The translations under genes were made by a program, and so were the position numbers. This document shows, piece by piece, positions 14,175 to 22,966 of a stretch of 34,688 bases of DNA; the stretch's first letter is position 1, and every line of letters begins with the position of its first letter. Origin of the DNA: a virus. The notes beneath the pieces are model-generated. The model was not told the DNA's origin. It worked only from the letters and a program-made list of their open reading frames with translations, and did not search any database. The stretch is from IMG/VR virus record IMGVR_UViG_3300036826_000134, positions 1 to 34,688 of that record; one strand, 5' to 3'.

Positions 14175-17100
14175 TCAGAGGTCCTGGGCTTCGATGAAGG
14201 CGCCGGCGGCGGCGACGTTCCAGGGCCTCGGCCTGGTCACCCGCCAAGCGAGCATGCTGTCGAGGCTCTCGGTGTCGCGTAGCGTCGCCCGCTTGATCGC
14301 GTTGAAGGGCTGCAGCGCGGTGAGCGGGGCGCCGTTGTCGGCGGCGAGCACGATCGGATCGAGCTTGCCGTAGTCGGTGCCGATGCCGCCGTCGGCGCCA
14401 GCGGTCGAGTTATAGAGCTCCAGCGCGTACCAGTGCGATCGCCGCAGCTTGCCGAACGCCGGACCGTTGCGGGCGCCGGTATCCTCGCGCGAGCTGGGGC
14501 GCACGAGCTGCGCCTGCGACGTGTAGGTGAAGCCGATCACGTAGGTCGCGGTCGCGGCGAAGCCCGAGGTGAACAGCCCGCCGGCGACGCCGAAGGGGAC
14601 TGTCACCGAGCCGTTGCTCACGGTGAAATCGCCGCAGTCGAGCCCACTCGCGTAGACAGTTACGGTCTTGCCGTTGAGGTGCCACAGCCCGTTGATCGTG
14701 GTGTTGCTCCCGGTCGCGGTGCGCGAGGACGGAGAGACGGCATCATCGAGCAGCCATTCTGCGGCGAGCGTGCTGGTCTCCTCGGCCAGGTCCGCCATCA
14801 CCTCGACGTGGCGCACGCCGGTCGCCGGGTCGTTCGTGACCATCGTCAGCGCGTCGAGGTTGCCGCCGGCCGAGATGCCGACGGTGATGCTTTCGACCTG
14901 GCGGCCGGAGCCGAGCGTGTGCTTGTGCATCCCGGCGAAGGTCGGCCCGCTCGCGGTCGAGAGCGTGTCGCGCTTGTAGCTGATGCCGAGCAGCGTGCCG
15001 TCGGTGAGCCGCAGCCAGACGATCGGGGCCAACTCTTGTTGGTAGGCGATCTCGGCGATTGCCGGCGCGGTCAGGTGCTTGCCCCGCTCGGTCAGATGTG
15101 GAGCGGTGAACTTGCCACTGAAAACATCGGCGAAATACTCCATCACCTTGCGCTGGAATTTCTGCACGAAGATCGTGGTGTGCTCGGTGCGGCGCGGCTC
15201 GATGTTGGCGCAGCCGATCGCGGTGACCCGGCGGGCGACGATGTTGAACGGGGTGATCGGCCCCGAGCTCGGTGCCTGCACCAGCCATTCCCCCATCTTG
15301 GTGCCGCAGATGATGCCTTGCAGATCGGGGATCATCCAGAACATCGGGTTAACGTCGGGGGCATTGAACGTGTAATCCATCGCACTCGAATTGAGCACGT
15401 TGCCGTAGAGGTCGGTCGGCGCCCAGTTGACGGTGCCGCCGACGATGCCATTCGACACGCAGGCATCAATCCGGTTGGGGACCACGCCAGAGAGCCAGAG
15501 CCGGCCCTCGTGGTAGGTGCCGCAGGTCGGCCAGCCGGTGGTGTTGGAGAAGGTGCCGAGGCGCCAGGTGCGGATCGGGGTGGTGTAGAGGAGCGGCGGA
15601 CCGAGTATCTCGACGCTGACGCCGGAGCCGGTGCTGGCGCCGGCCGGAGCGAAGAATTGCGCCTCGCAAATATATGCGTTGAGCGTGAACTGGGTGCCGC
15701 CCAATGATCCGACCGTGCCGCTGACGATAATCTCGATCCAGACAAAATTCCATGTCGTCGTCGTATCCGACGAAGTGACGCTGACCGGCGTGGTGGTGTC
15801 GGCGATGTTGCCGGTGGTGCCGAGCAAGGTGCCGTCGGAGGAGCTCGCCGGGGCGGTCGCCTTGGCGCGGAGATTGAGCCTGACGCTCGTGCTCGAAAAG
15901 TTGGCGCTGGCGAAATTGCCGCCCCCCTGGTCGAAGATATAGCTGCCGTCGAGGAAGCCCTTGTTGGTCGAGGGATAGACGGTCGCGTGCTCGATCCGCT
16001 GGGCGCCAGGCGTGGTGTAATTCTTGCCGACATAGCTGGAGGTCGAGACGGTGGCATTGGCGCCGATGCCCCCGATCGTGGTCACGTTTCTCGCCGCGCA
16101 CGCGCCGGAAGCCTGCTCCAGGTTCGTGTCGAACGCCGCGGCGAGCCCGCCGTTGGCGGTCATGGTGCCGATGTTGACGCTGCCGGCGAGCGAGGGCGAG
16201 ATGAGGTTGAGCAGCCCAGTGATCTTGCCCCAGGTCCAGATCGCCGGCGAGTTCAGCCCGCCCTGCTGCATGAGCTGCCAGTGATTGGTGTCGGTGCCGG
16301 GGATGAAGTTGAGGTTCGATCCGGTCAGCGACGACCAGTAGGTGACCTGGCCGGGAAGCCCGCTCGGATTGTAGGAGACCACCGCGTTCGCCGCGTAGGT
16401 CGTAGTCGAGGACCACAGGTCGGGCTCCGAGAACAATCGGACCAGGCGACCGACGTCGGAGCCCTGGAAGCCGTCGGGGCTGATCGCCTGGCCGGCCGAG
16501 ACCGCGGCCCATTGTGCGGGATGAGTGTCGGGCTGGTTATTGACGTTCTGATCGACCAGCGAGGTGTAGTTGTTACCGCCGAAGGTGACGAACGCATCCT
16601 TGGCATAGGCTTGGGTCGCGACATAGGCCGGGAAGTTGAGCGTGATGTTGACGATGCCGGATTTGGCCGAGGGGTTGGCCTGCACCCCGTTGACGAAAGG
16701 ATCGTCGTAGGGGCCATCGTTGAATACCGCCGGATTGAGCGCGAAGGTGGCGAACGAGGTGTCGGTCGGATCGGTCGCCACAGTCAGCGCATAGGGCATG
16801 GTATCGCCCTGGAGCAGGAACGAGGTCTTTTCGGTCTGCACCGAGCGCAGGCTCTGCCACAGCGAGCCGACGTAGGGCGTGGCGATGTCGGTGATGCTCG
16901 ACGCAGTCGCCGAGGCGCCGACCGAGCCGATGCCGGTGCCGACGATGTTCTGCCCGGTCACCGCGTCCTGCAGCGAGTAGGTGGTCGTGCTGATGCGGGT
17001 GATCGAGAAGACCCGGTTCTGGATCGTCGGCGCGTTGGTGCCGAGCCCGCTGAAAAACACCTGATCGCCGGTCTGGAACGGATGCGTGCCGCCGGTCACC

Positions 17101-17441
17101 ACCGCCGGCGTCGCCGTCGAGATCGACGTGACGGTGATGGCCTCGGCATTGTTGACCAGGGTCAGCCCGGCGAAGAAGCGCAAATGCCCATCGGTGAACT
17201 CCATCGTGTAGGGGTTCGCCGCCGAGAAATCGAACTTGATGACCCGGCCCGCCGCCCCGGAACGGGTTGTTTGCGCGAAGCGGGTGCCGGAGCGGCGCAC
17301 CATCGCCCCGGTCTCGATCGGCACCGCGTTGATGCAGTCATTGAGCGCGGTCGGATAATCGGGCCGGTCGGTGCGTCCCTGCATCGACTGCGACCAGACG
17401 CCCCCGAGGAACGACGATCGCATGTATGAGGCGAGAGGCAT
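14175..17441 (-). CDS. tail tubular protein B-like tail nozzle protein with inserted modules, 1088 aa
   Basis: Would form the distal nozzle of the short tail. The N-terminus (residues 1-95: SSFLGGVWSQSMQGRTDRPD, then GAMVRRSGTRF) and the middle (CGTYHEGRLWLSG, later NIVARRVTAIGCANIEPRRTEHTTIFVQ) are typical of podoviral tail tubular B proteins. Residues about 103-160 look like an FCCH-type beta-barrel module (THPFQTGDQVFFSG). Residues about 272-312 and 341-390 are two modules of the Trp/Tyr, VxY, NYTS type that resemble family 5/12 carbohydrate-binding domains. At 1088 residues it is longer than T7 gp12 (about 790). It starts 3 nt after the tail tubular A stop. Confidence 0.88.
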   Translation of the reverse strand: MPLASYMRSSFLGGVWSQSMQGRTDRPDYPTALNDCINAVPIETGAMVRRSGTRFAQTTRSGAAGRVIKFDFSAANPYTMEFTDGHLRFFAGLTLVNNAEAITVTSISTATPAVVTGGTHPFQTGDQVFFSGLGTNAPTIQNRVFSITRISTTTYSLQDAVTGQNIVGTGIGSVGASATASSITDIATPYVGSLWQSLRSVQTEKTSFLLQGDTMPYALTVATDPTDTSFATFALNPAVFNDGPYDDPFVNGVQANPSAKSGIVNITLNFPAYVATQAYAKDAFVTFGGNNYTSLVDQNVNNQPDTHPAQWAAVSAGQAISPDGFQGSDVGRLVRLFSEPDLWSSTTTYAANAVVSYNPSGLPGQVTYWSSLTGSNLNFIPGTDTNHWQLMQQGGLNSPAIWTWGKITGLLNLISPSLAGSVNIGTMTANGGLAAAFDTNLEQASGACAARNVTTIGGIGANATVSTSSYVGKNYTTPGAQRIEHATVYPSTNKGFLDGSYIFDQGGGNFASANFSSTSVRLNLRAKATAPASSSDGTLLGTTGNIADTTTPVSVTSSDTTTTWNFVWIEIIVSGTVGSLGGTQFTLNAYICEAQFFAPAGASTGSGVSVEILGPPLLYTTPIRTWRLGTFSNTTGWPTCGTYHEGRLWLSGVVPNRIDACVSNGIVGGTVNWAPTDLYGNVLNSSAMDYTFNAPDVNPMFWMIPDLQGIICGTKMGEWLVQAPSSGPITPFNIVARRVTAIGCANIEPRRTEHTTIFVQKFQRKVMEYFADVFSGKFTAPHLTERGKHLTAPAIAEIAYQQELAPIVWLRLTDGTLLGISYKRDTLSTASGPTFAGMHKHTLGSGRQVESITVGISAGGNLDALTMVTNDPATGVRHVEVMADLAEETSTLAAEWLLDDAVSPSSRTATGSNTTINGLWHLNGKTVTVYASGLDCGDFTVSNGSVTVPFGVAGGLFTSGFAATATYVIGFTYTSQAQLVRPSSREDTGARNGPAFGKLRRSHWYALELYNSTAGADGGIGTDYGKLDPIVLAADNGAPLTALQPFNAIKRATLRDTESLDSMLAWRVTRPRPWNVAAAGAFIEAQDL

Positions 17442-17444
17442 CCA

Positions 17445-19124
17445 TCAAATCCGGCATGCGATGTAATCATCGAGCGGCTCCTCGGTGGGGCCGGTCTCGA
17501 TGCCGTTGACGATGCGCGCCTCGCCCATGAAACGCTCGTAGAGCTTGCCGATGTCGGCGAGCTTGGCGGAGGACTGGGTCAGCACCTGGCAGCTTTCCAG
17601 CGCGATCCGGGCGCCGAGCCCCTCGCAAAACATGTCGTTCATGCGGGCGACGTCGGTGAAGTCGGCGACGAAGCGATAGACGATCGGCAGGACGTCGCGC
17701 GAGCGGATGAAATCGTTCTCGTATTCCCAGTCGGTGTAATAGAGGTGGCCCGGCGTGCCGAGTGAGGAGCTGGACCCGGCGCGACTGTCCTGCGGCGCCT
17801 CGCGCAGGTAGTTCGCCGGCAGACGGAAGATGTTGCGGGTCGAGAGCTGCTGGGTCGGCCCGGTATTGATCGGATAGATGATGTCGAGCTTTTTCAGCGC
17901 GACCCCGGCGGGGAAGCTCGCCCCGCCGATCTGCGTCCACTGGCTGTTGCCGCCGCCCTGCACGAAGGTCGTGACCCAGGGATCGAGCACGCCGGTATTC
18001 TGCCAGAAGGTCGGGGCGGCGCCGTTGGCGGGGTTGTGGTTGAGGTTGCCGTTCTGCAGCGATTTGTAGATCAGACCATCGGTGGCCGCGACCAGCGCGT
18101 TGATCGCGTAGGTGGTCGCCGAGGACCAGGCCGGCGGGTTGACGGTCGCGCTGGTCGGGTCATTGCCGAAATTGAGGTCGATCGCGCTCATGTAGAGCGT
18201 GCCGCCGGTGGTGACCGCCCACACCCCGTTGAGATCGGGGAAATTGCCGGTGTTGAACGGGGTCAGCGAGACGTAGACCAGGCCGTTGAACAGCACGAAG
18301 TCGCCGAGCGCATAGCTCTCGGTCTGCGACCATTCGGTGATTGCGGTCTGCGACGGCGGCTGCACGACCGAGGTGATCGGCACCGCCTGGGTCTCCAGCG
18401 TCAAGGTCGGCATCGGCGCCCATTGGAAGAACGACAGGTTCGGGGGGTTGCCGAGATTGGCATTGACCAGCGAGGAGTAGATCAGGCCGTCGGTATAGGC
18501 GACCGTCTGCCCGACGGTGTAAGTGGTGCCGCTCGACCAGGCGGGAAACGCCTGCACCACATCGTTCTTGAAATAGGTGGTGTAGGTACTCCACTGATTG
18601 GGGAGCGCCGGATGCACCGCGTTGGCGTTCACCTTGGACAGATAAATGTTGGCGGTGCCGTCGCCGGCGGCGGTGTAGACCACCTCGCCGGAATAGTAGG
18701 TCTGGCTGCTGTCGTAGAGCGCGACGGTGAGCGGCCCGTAATAGGGCTCCCAGGCAAAATCGGTCGCGGCGATGCCGGTGGCGTTGCCTGGCTGGTTGCC
18801 GAGGTTGTTCTGGACACGGCTGATCCAGAGATAGCCGTCGGTGTCGGCGACGATCGAGCCCACGAAATAGGTGGCTCCCGACTGCCAGGCGGTCGGCGAG
18901 AGGAGCAGCGTGTTGGTGTCGATCGCGCGCAGGATCGCGGTGCGGGTGGCGAATTTCCAGATGTTGCGCTGCAGCTCGGCGCGTCGGAGCTTGGGATAGT
19001 TCACCCCGATGTGCTGGGCGGCGCGGCTGACCTCGGCGAAGCCCTGCGCGGTCGAGATCAGGTCGACGCCGACGTGCTGGCAGGCCCGGTTCGCGATGTC
19101 GAGCGGATTGAGAAACTGCCCCAT
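17445..19124 (-). CDS. tail tubular protein A interrupted by five carbohydrate-binding-like modules, 559 aa
   Basis: Would form the ring joining portal and nozzle. The family signature is split: residues 1-75 carry the start (FLNPLDIANRACQHVG, RRAELQRNIWKFATR), and residues about 425-559 the end (FRLPANYLREAPQD, YTDWEYENDFIRS, VYRFVADFTDV). Between them lie five repeats of 35-65 residues opening near W80, Y137, W196, W265 and W333, each with the pattern Trp-S-x-x-Tyr-x-x-G-x-x-Val followed by DG-x-x-Y-x-S and N-x-G-N-x-P. This resembles chitin-binding (CBM5/12-like) modules. T7 gp11 is under 200 residues, so the insert is most of the protein. A copy of GTGCGTTGAGC lies 31 nt upstream of the start. 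Confidence 0.87.
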   Translation of the reverse strand: MGQFLNPLDIANRACQHVGVDLISTAQGFAEVSRAAQHIGVNYPKLRRAELQRNIWKFATRTAILRAIDTNTLLLSPTAWQSGATYFVGSIVADTDGYLWISRVQNNLGNQPGNATGIAATDFAWEPYYGPLTVALYDSSQTYYSGEVVYTAAGDGTANIYLSKVNANAVHPALPNQWSTYTTYFKNDVVQAFPAWSSGTTYTVGQTVAYTDGLIYSSLVNANLGNPPNLSFFQWAPMPTLTLETQAVPITSVVQPPSQTAITEWSQTESYALGDFVLFNGLVYVSLTPFNTGNFPDLNGVWAVTTGGTLYMSAIDLNFGNDPTSATVNPPAWSSATTYAINALVAATDGLIYKSLQNGNLNHNPANGAAPTFWQNTGVLDPWVTTFVQGGGNSQWTQIGGASFPAGVALKKLDIIYPINTGPTQQLSTRNIFRLPANYLREAPQDSRAGSSSSLGTPGHLYYTDWEYENDFIRSRDVLPIVYRFVADFTDVARMNDMFCEGLGARIALESCQVLTQSSAKLADIGKLYERFMGEARIVNGIETGPTEEPLDDYIACRI

Positions 19125-19136
19125 GATGACGCAAGC

Positions 19137-19154
19137 ATCGGCATATTCGCCGAT
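19137..19154 (-). other. hairpin between late element and tail tubular A start
   Basis: ATCGGC (19137-19142) and GCCGAT (19149-19154) form a 6-bp stem with a 6-nt loop, between the late element and the ATG at 19124. With no T-run it is not a classical terminator. It could shape the 5' leader of tail tubular A. Confidence 0.4.
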
Positions 19155-19155
19155 C

Positions 19156-19167
19156 GCTCAACGCACT
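19156..19167 (-). promoter_or_regulatory. late-block element GTGCGTTGAGC (copy 2)
   Basis: AGTGCGTTGAGC on the leftward strand begins at the TAG stop of the repeat-protein gene and points to tail tubular A. The gap to ATG 19124 is 31 nt. No good -10 box is found 16-18 bp downstream of TTGAGC, which argues against a plain host promoter at this copy. Confidence 0.6.
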
Positions 19168-20188
19168 AGTGCAACCGCTGGATTTGACTGCGTTCCTTGA
19201 GCGCGGCGGCGAGGCCGGCCTCGACGTTGGGCACGATCACGTTGTTTTGGCGGGCGCAGATGATCACGGTCTGGAAATACTTGATGTCAGCTGCGAGCAT
19301 GGCGTTGCGCAGCGCCCGCGACTGGTCCGGGTCGGTGAAGGTCTCCCGCGCCGCCTGCTGCTCGCCCTGGCGGATCATCTCGGCGAGATGCACGCACTCG
19401 GCAAAGGTGGTGAGGACCGCCGGCGGCCGGGTCGACAGATCGCCGGCCGCGCCCTGGTAAAGCGCATATCGCGCCATCGCATTGTTGGCGAGGAACTGGG
19501 TCGCGGTGAAGCGCCGCGTGTAGTTCTGCGGGGTCGAGCCCTGCGGGCCGAGCGCGGCGCCCAGATAGGCGGGGGTGAAGAAGCGCAGGCCCGGCAGGAT
19601 GCGATGGCTGACGGGGACGTGCCGGGCGATCCAATGGGTGTTGGTCTCCGGCTGGATCGTGCCCGTGAGGTCCTGGGCCGTGTTCTGCATCAGCCACGGC
19701 CGCAGGGTGTATTTCACCGGGACATGGCGGGCGATGAAATCGATGTTGGTCTCGGGTTGCGGCCCGAGCGGCACGCTGTCGTCCCAGGCCGCACCTTGCA
19801 GGAACCGCGCCTGCAGATTGTGAACGACCGGCGAGTGCCGGGCGATGAAGTCGATGTTGGTCTCGAATATCGGGGGTGGAATGAATTCCTGCACCGAGCG
19901 GGGGCTGCGGAGCGCCAGCGGCACGGTATGCCGGACCGGATTGAAGCGACCGATGAAATGCGGATTGCCGGTGAGGGGAGCCTGATCGGGCACGAAGGAA
20001 AAATCGGCAGCGACGTTGTGCCGGTAGAGAGCGAGCAGCGTATGCTGGGCGGGGGTGTGCCGAGCGACGAAATTGATCGGCGTCGTCGGCTCGGGATCAG
20101 GCTCGGTCGATTGATTGAAGTAGACGAGCCGCGACTGATAGGGCTGGAGCCGCGGAACGTCATAGACGATGACCTGGATTTCGGCCAC
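19166..20188 (-). CDS. virion-associated repeat protein with about 36-residue repeats, 340 aa
   Basis: Starts at GTG 20188, 4 nt after the fibre stop, with GAGG upstream. Five clear degenerate repeats carry the core (D/H)FIARHxPVxHxL: cores begin near residues 38, 76, 112, 149 and 184, so the period is 35-38 residues. A weaker sixth is near 222. After residue 240 the chain is helical and charged. No enzyme motif, cysteine pair or membrane span is visible. Its place between the fibre and tail genes suggests a structural tail component. I do not recognise the family. The repeat could form a solenoid or a set of equivalent binding modules. The last codon is followed by TAG, which overlaps a late element. 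Confidence 0.8.
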   Translation of the reverse strand: MAEIQVIVYDVPRLQPYQSRLVYFNQSTEPDPEPTTPINFVARHTPAQHTLLALYRHNVAADFSFVPDQAPLTGNPHFIGRFNPVRHTVPLALRSPRSVQEFIPPPIFETNIDFIARHSPVVHNLQARFLQGAAWDDSVPLGPQPETNIDFIARHVPVKYTLRPWLMQNTAQDLTGTIQPETNTHWIARHVPVSHRILPGLRFFTPAYLGAALGPQGSTPQNYTRRFTATQFLANNAMARYALYQGAAGDLSTRPPAVLTTFAECVHLAEMIRQGEQQAARETFTDPDQSRALRNAMLAADIKYFQTVIICARQNNVIVPNVEAGLAAALKERSQIQRLH

Positions 20189-20192
20189 GCCC

Positions 20193-21422
20193 TCATCTCC
20201 ATTGCGGCGAGTGCATGCGGTAAATCCGGTTGACGCCCCAGCCTTCGCCTATGACTGCCGTTGTATAAGTGATGACCACGATGCCCACACTACCGGCGGT
20301 CGCAGTTCCGCCTGCAGCACCCGTTGCCCCACCGCTGCCGCCGCCGTAGCGCCCTCCTGCCCCGGAGGTGGCACTACCGGCGACCCTGGCACACCCCCCC
20401 GATCCTCCCCCCGAGCCATGCGTGGAGTCCCATTCGGTGCCGGCAACGCCTGCGGCGGTGCTTGTCGAGCCGGTCGTGCCCGGCGTTCCGGCGCCGCCGG
20501 CACCGTTATCTCCGGTGCCGCCGGCGGTTGCGACAGTGCTTGTCGAGGAATTGTCGCCGCCATTGCCGCCGACGCCATTTGGTCCCGCTCCCCCACCCCC
20601 TCCCGAGGAACCTGTCCCGCTCGCCCCGGTCAGATTTCCGCCGCGACCTCCGCTGGTACGGACCTGCCCCCAGCCGTTCGTCCCGACGCCTCCCGGTCCA
20701 CCGTTCTGACTGCCCGTCGCTTTTATTCCGCCCGAGCCACCATCCGCAGCCAACCTCGTATTGTCGGTTCCGGTGCCGGGATCGCTTGCGCTGTTGAACC
20801 ATGTCGTGCCGCCGGGGTTGCCATTGGCGGCCCCGACCTGCGCGCCGCCGGCGCCCACTTGGAGCGTTGCTGTTGTGGTTCCTGGCGTAGCAACCACGAA
20901 ATTGTCGATAGAGGAGTAAGCGCCTCCCCCGCCGCCCGTGCAATGGTTGGGCTGAGCGTTGGTGCCCCCTCCCGACGCACCGCCGCCGATTGCCTCAATT
21001 TGATTGTTGGCGTTGTTCCAGTCGCTCGGGGAGGTCCACGTCTGGTTGGAGCCCGCCGACGTGGTAAAGAAGCTGACACTGGCAAATTCGTAGAATAGGG
21101 GCAGATCGGCCCATTCACGAAACCACTCGCCCGCATGCAGCGGTTGCTTGAAGTTGTTATACCAGCCAACGGCTCCGTTGTTGCTGCGCATTGGCAAGCG
21201 ACAGAGCGCCGGATCATATCGCAGCGAGCCGGTGGCTAACCCCCATAGGAAGCGATCGGCATCATCGCGATCATCGAACCAGCCGCGCCAGAACAGCGCA
21301 CCGTCACTCGTGCGCGCCTGTAGCCGGAACCAGGTGCGGTTCTCCTCCTCCCAGTTGCCACAGCGGCGCTGCGACGGCTCGCGCCATTCGCGCTGCGGCA
21401 CCGGCGAGAGAAAAAGCGTCAT
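20193..21422 (-). CDS. glycine-rich tail fibre or receptor-binding protein, 409 aa
   Basis: Residues 1-115 form an ordinary globular domain rich in Trp (NWEEENRTWFRLQ, FWRGWFDDRDDADRFLWG), probably the virion-attachment part. Residues about 140-395 are extremely glycine-rich, with runs such as GGGASGGG, TGGGGGAY and SGGGGGAGPNGVGGNGG, ending in the GSVGIVVITYT motif often seen at the end of such phage domains. Glycine-rich loops of this kind form receptor-binding surfaces in some phage adhesins. I infer host recognition; the receptor is unknown. The gene follows small virion genes and precedes the repeat protein with 4-nt spacing. Confidence 0.75.
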   Translation of the reverse strand: MTLFLSPVPQREWREPSQRRCGNWEEENRTWFRLQARTSDGALFWRGWFDDRDDADRFLWGLATGSLRYDPALCRLPMRSNNGAVGWYNNFKQPLHAGEWFREWADLPLFYEFASVSFFTTSAGSNQTWTSPSDWNNANNQIEAIGGGASGGGTNAQPNHCTGGGGGAYSSIDNFVVATPGTTTATLQVGAGGAQVGAANGNPGGTTWFNSASDPGTGTDNTRLAADGGSGGIKATGSQNGGPGGVGTNGWGQVRTSGGRGGNLTGASGTGSSGGGGGAGPNGVGGNGGDNSSTSTVATAGGTGDNGAGGAGTPGTTGSTSTAAGVAGTEWDSTHGSGGGSGGCARVAGSATSGAGGRYGGGSGGATGAAGGTATAGSVGIVVITYTTAVIGEGWGVNRIYRMHSPQWR

Positions 21423-21899
21423 TCACCGTCTGCCTCGCTTGTGATGCCCGGCGCGCTGTGTGGCGGCCCGCGCCGGTGGCGGCTCCTCGATCTCCTCGGG
21501 GGGCGGCTCCTCCGGCGGGGGCTCCTCGATCATCTCCTCGGCCGGCTCGACATAGCCGAAGAAACCGAGCTGCTCCTGGTAATGGGCCGAGAGGTCGGCG
21601 ATGAGCTGATCGGCGCGGCCGAGAATGTCGTTCTTGCGGGTCGCGGCGTCCCAGTTGGGATCATCGCGCCACTGGAAGCTGCCTTCCAGCGTGGTGCCGG
21701 CGTTGACTGCGTTGTTCTCGGCCTCGGTGATCTGCCCCGGTCCCGGCCCCTTCACCATCTGCGATTTGGCGAGGCCCGCATTCTTGATTGCCGTCGACCA
21801 GGCGACGCCGGCGCGGTTGTTGCCGGCCGGCGCCAGGCCATGCACGACGACGTGATAGAGGTTCGGGCCGACGCTGTGCAGGACATGTATCTGGCTCAT
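21423..21899 (-). CDS. hypothetical protein with acidic proline-rich tail, 158 aa
   Basis: A 158-residue protein with an N-terminal beta-rich section (QIHVLHSVGPNLYHVVVHG) that looks like a small folded domain, a Gly/Asn-rich middle, and a low-complexity tail made of EEPPP units (about 118-145) followed by a basic end (HHKRGRR). No known family was recognised. It overlaps the end of the zinc-ribbon gene upstream by 4 nt and touches the fibre gene downstream, so it belongs to the tail/fibre operon and may assist adsorption-apparatus assembly. That role is only inferred from position. Confidence 0.75.
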   Translation of the reverse strand: MSQIHVLHSVGPNLYHVVVHGLAPAGNNRAGVAWSTAIKNAGLAKSQMVKGPGPGQITEAENNAVNAGTTLEGSFQWRDDPNWDAATRKNDILGRADQLIADLSAHYQEQLGFFGYVEPAEEMIEEPPPEEPPPEEIEEPPPARAATQRAGHHKRGRR

Positions 21900-22192
21900 C
21901 GTCCCTCGCCGTAGCCGCGGACAATCTCATCGGGTGCCTGCTGCAGGCCGAGCTGCTGCTCGGCGCCCCAGGCGGCGCAGCGGTCGCACAGATAAAAGAC
22001 GTGCGGCGTCCATTCGGCGGTGACCATGCCGCCCTCCTTGCCGCAGTTGGCGCAGAACACCAGCTCCCATTCCATGTGCGCGCGCATGATGGTTCGCGCG
22101 CGCGCGGTGCCGCGTAGCCGGCAATCGGGCAGGCGGCCCTGGTTGCCGGCGAGCGCGCGGACCTCCAGTTGCCGGTCCCAGCTCTCCGTCAT
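21896..22192 (-). CDS. small zinc-ribbon-like protein in late block, 98 aa
   Basis: A 98-residue protein with CANC and CDRC pairs separated by about 20 residues (VFCANCGKEGGMV then FYLCDRCAAWG), typical of a zinc ribbon. The N-terminus is basic. It resembles in layout the small double-CxxC proteins at 1259, 30319 and 30528, but this one lies inside the structural operon, overlapping its neighbours by 1 and 4 nt. Virion genes do not usually include zinc ribbons, so it may act in gene control or in DNA or protein handling late in infection. Function unknown. Confidence 0.75.
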   Translation of the reverse strand: MTESWDRQLEVRALAGNQGRLPDCRLRGTARARTIMRAHMEWELVFCANCGKEGGMVTAEWTPHVFYLCDRCAAWGAEQQLGLQQAPDEIVRGYGEGR

Positions 22193-22674
22193 CAGATGCC
22201 CTCGCCGAACTCCACGGTGGTGGTGGCGGTGACGCTCGCCACCGAGCAGTTCGAGGTAATCTCGATGTCCACCGGATTGGTTGCGTTGGGCATCATCTGG
22301 ATCGCATCACTGGGCACGATCGGCACCCATCCGCCCATGCCGCCGGTCTGCGCAAAGCCGACGGTGAGCCGCACCACCAACGTGGCGCCGGCGGTGATGG
22401 TGGTTGCGTCGTTGTTCCAGGTCATGCTCGCCGCCGGCAGGCGCATGTTCTTCGGATTGGGAGTGGTGCCGGTGCCGCCGGAGGCAGTGGTGCCGGTGTT
22501 GGTCTTGACGTTGATCTGGCCGCCGCCGGCGGTGGCGAAGCGGGCGGCGCAGTAGACGCCGACGATGCCGGCGGTCTCCTGGTTGGCGGCGGTCTTCCCC
22601 CAGAGATGGGTGACCTCGGTGCCGGCCGAGCCGGAGGAGGTGAAGGCCCTGTTGACGTCATAGAATACCGGCAT
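22192..22674 (-). CDS. hypothetical virion-associated protein, 160 aa
   Basis: A 160-residue, Gly/Thr/Ala-rich protein of beta character without cysteine pairs or membrane segments. It starts MPVFYDVNRAFTSSG and ends with TATTTVEFGEGI. Composition (Gly, Thr and Asn rich, few charges) is that of many phage head or tail surface proteins. Context supports this: it lies between capsid-proximal and tail genes in a densely packed leftward operon, and its stop overlaps the next start (TGATG style). No family recognised. Confidence 0.72.
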   Translation of the reverse strand: MPVFYDVNRAFTSSGSAGTEVTHLWGKTAANQETAGIVGVYCAARFATAGGGQINVKTNTGTTASGGTGTTPNPKNMRLPAASMTWNNDATTITAGATLVVRLTVGFAQTGGMGGWVPIVPSDAIQMMPNATNPVDIEITSNCSVASVTATTTVEFGEGI

Positions 22675-22687
22675 GGTCGGTCTCCTC

Positions 22688-22966
22688 TCAGGTCGGAATG
22701 CTCACGAGGCTCGCGTAGAGCGCACTCGCGGTGCCAGACAGTCGATAGGTTCCCGGCGGCAGGTCGAAGGTCCCCGCGCCGGCGGCGGTGAGCGCGGTGC
22801 CGTAGTTCACCCAGGTCGTGCCGTCGAGCGAGAGCGCTTGGAGCTGCACCGAGGTGATCGTGCCGCTGACGATCAGCGCGTATTTCCCGCCCTTGAGCGT
22901 CCCGATCGAGGCGGTGCCGAGCGAGATGTTGGAGAAGTTGACGGCCTGGGTCGCGGAGAAGCCCAT
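22688..22966 (-). CDS. hypothetical small beta-rich virion protein, 92 aa
   Basis: A 92-residue protein with alternating hydrophobic residues (YALIVSGTITSVQLQALSLDGTTWVNYG) that suggests a small beta-sandwich or Ig-like fold. It has no cysteines and few charges. It is separated from the next gene by 13 nt and immediately follows the stop of the upstream gene. A structural (decoration or tail) role is inferred from context and composition only. Confidence 0.7.
   Translation of the reverse strand: MGFSATQAVNFSNISLGTASIGTLKGGKYALIVSGTITSVQLQALSLDGTTWVNYGTALTAAGAGTFDLPPGTYRLSGTASALYASLVSIPT

Noticed and set aside
15674-15684. Further TGCGTTGAGC match on the rightward strand
   Set aside because: It lies inside the tail tubular B coding sequence and in the opposite orientation to all the others, so it is treated as a chance match.
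20193-21422. Diversity-generating retroelement acting on the glycine-rich fibre, as in BPP-1
   Set aside because: No reverse transcriptase gene and no template/variable repeat pair were found in the window.
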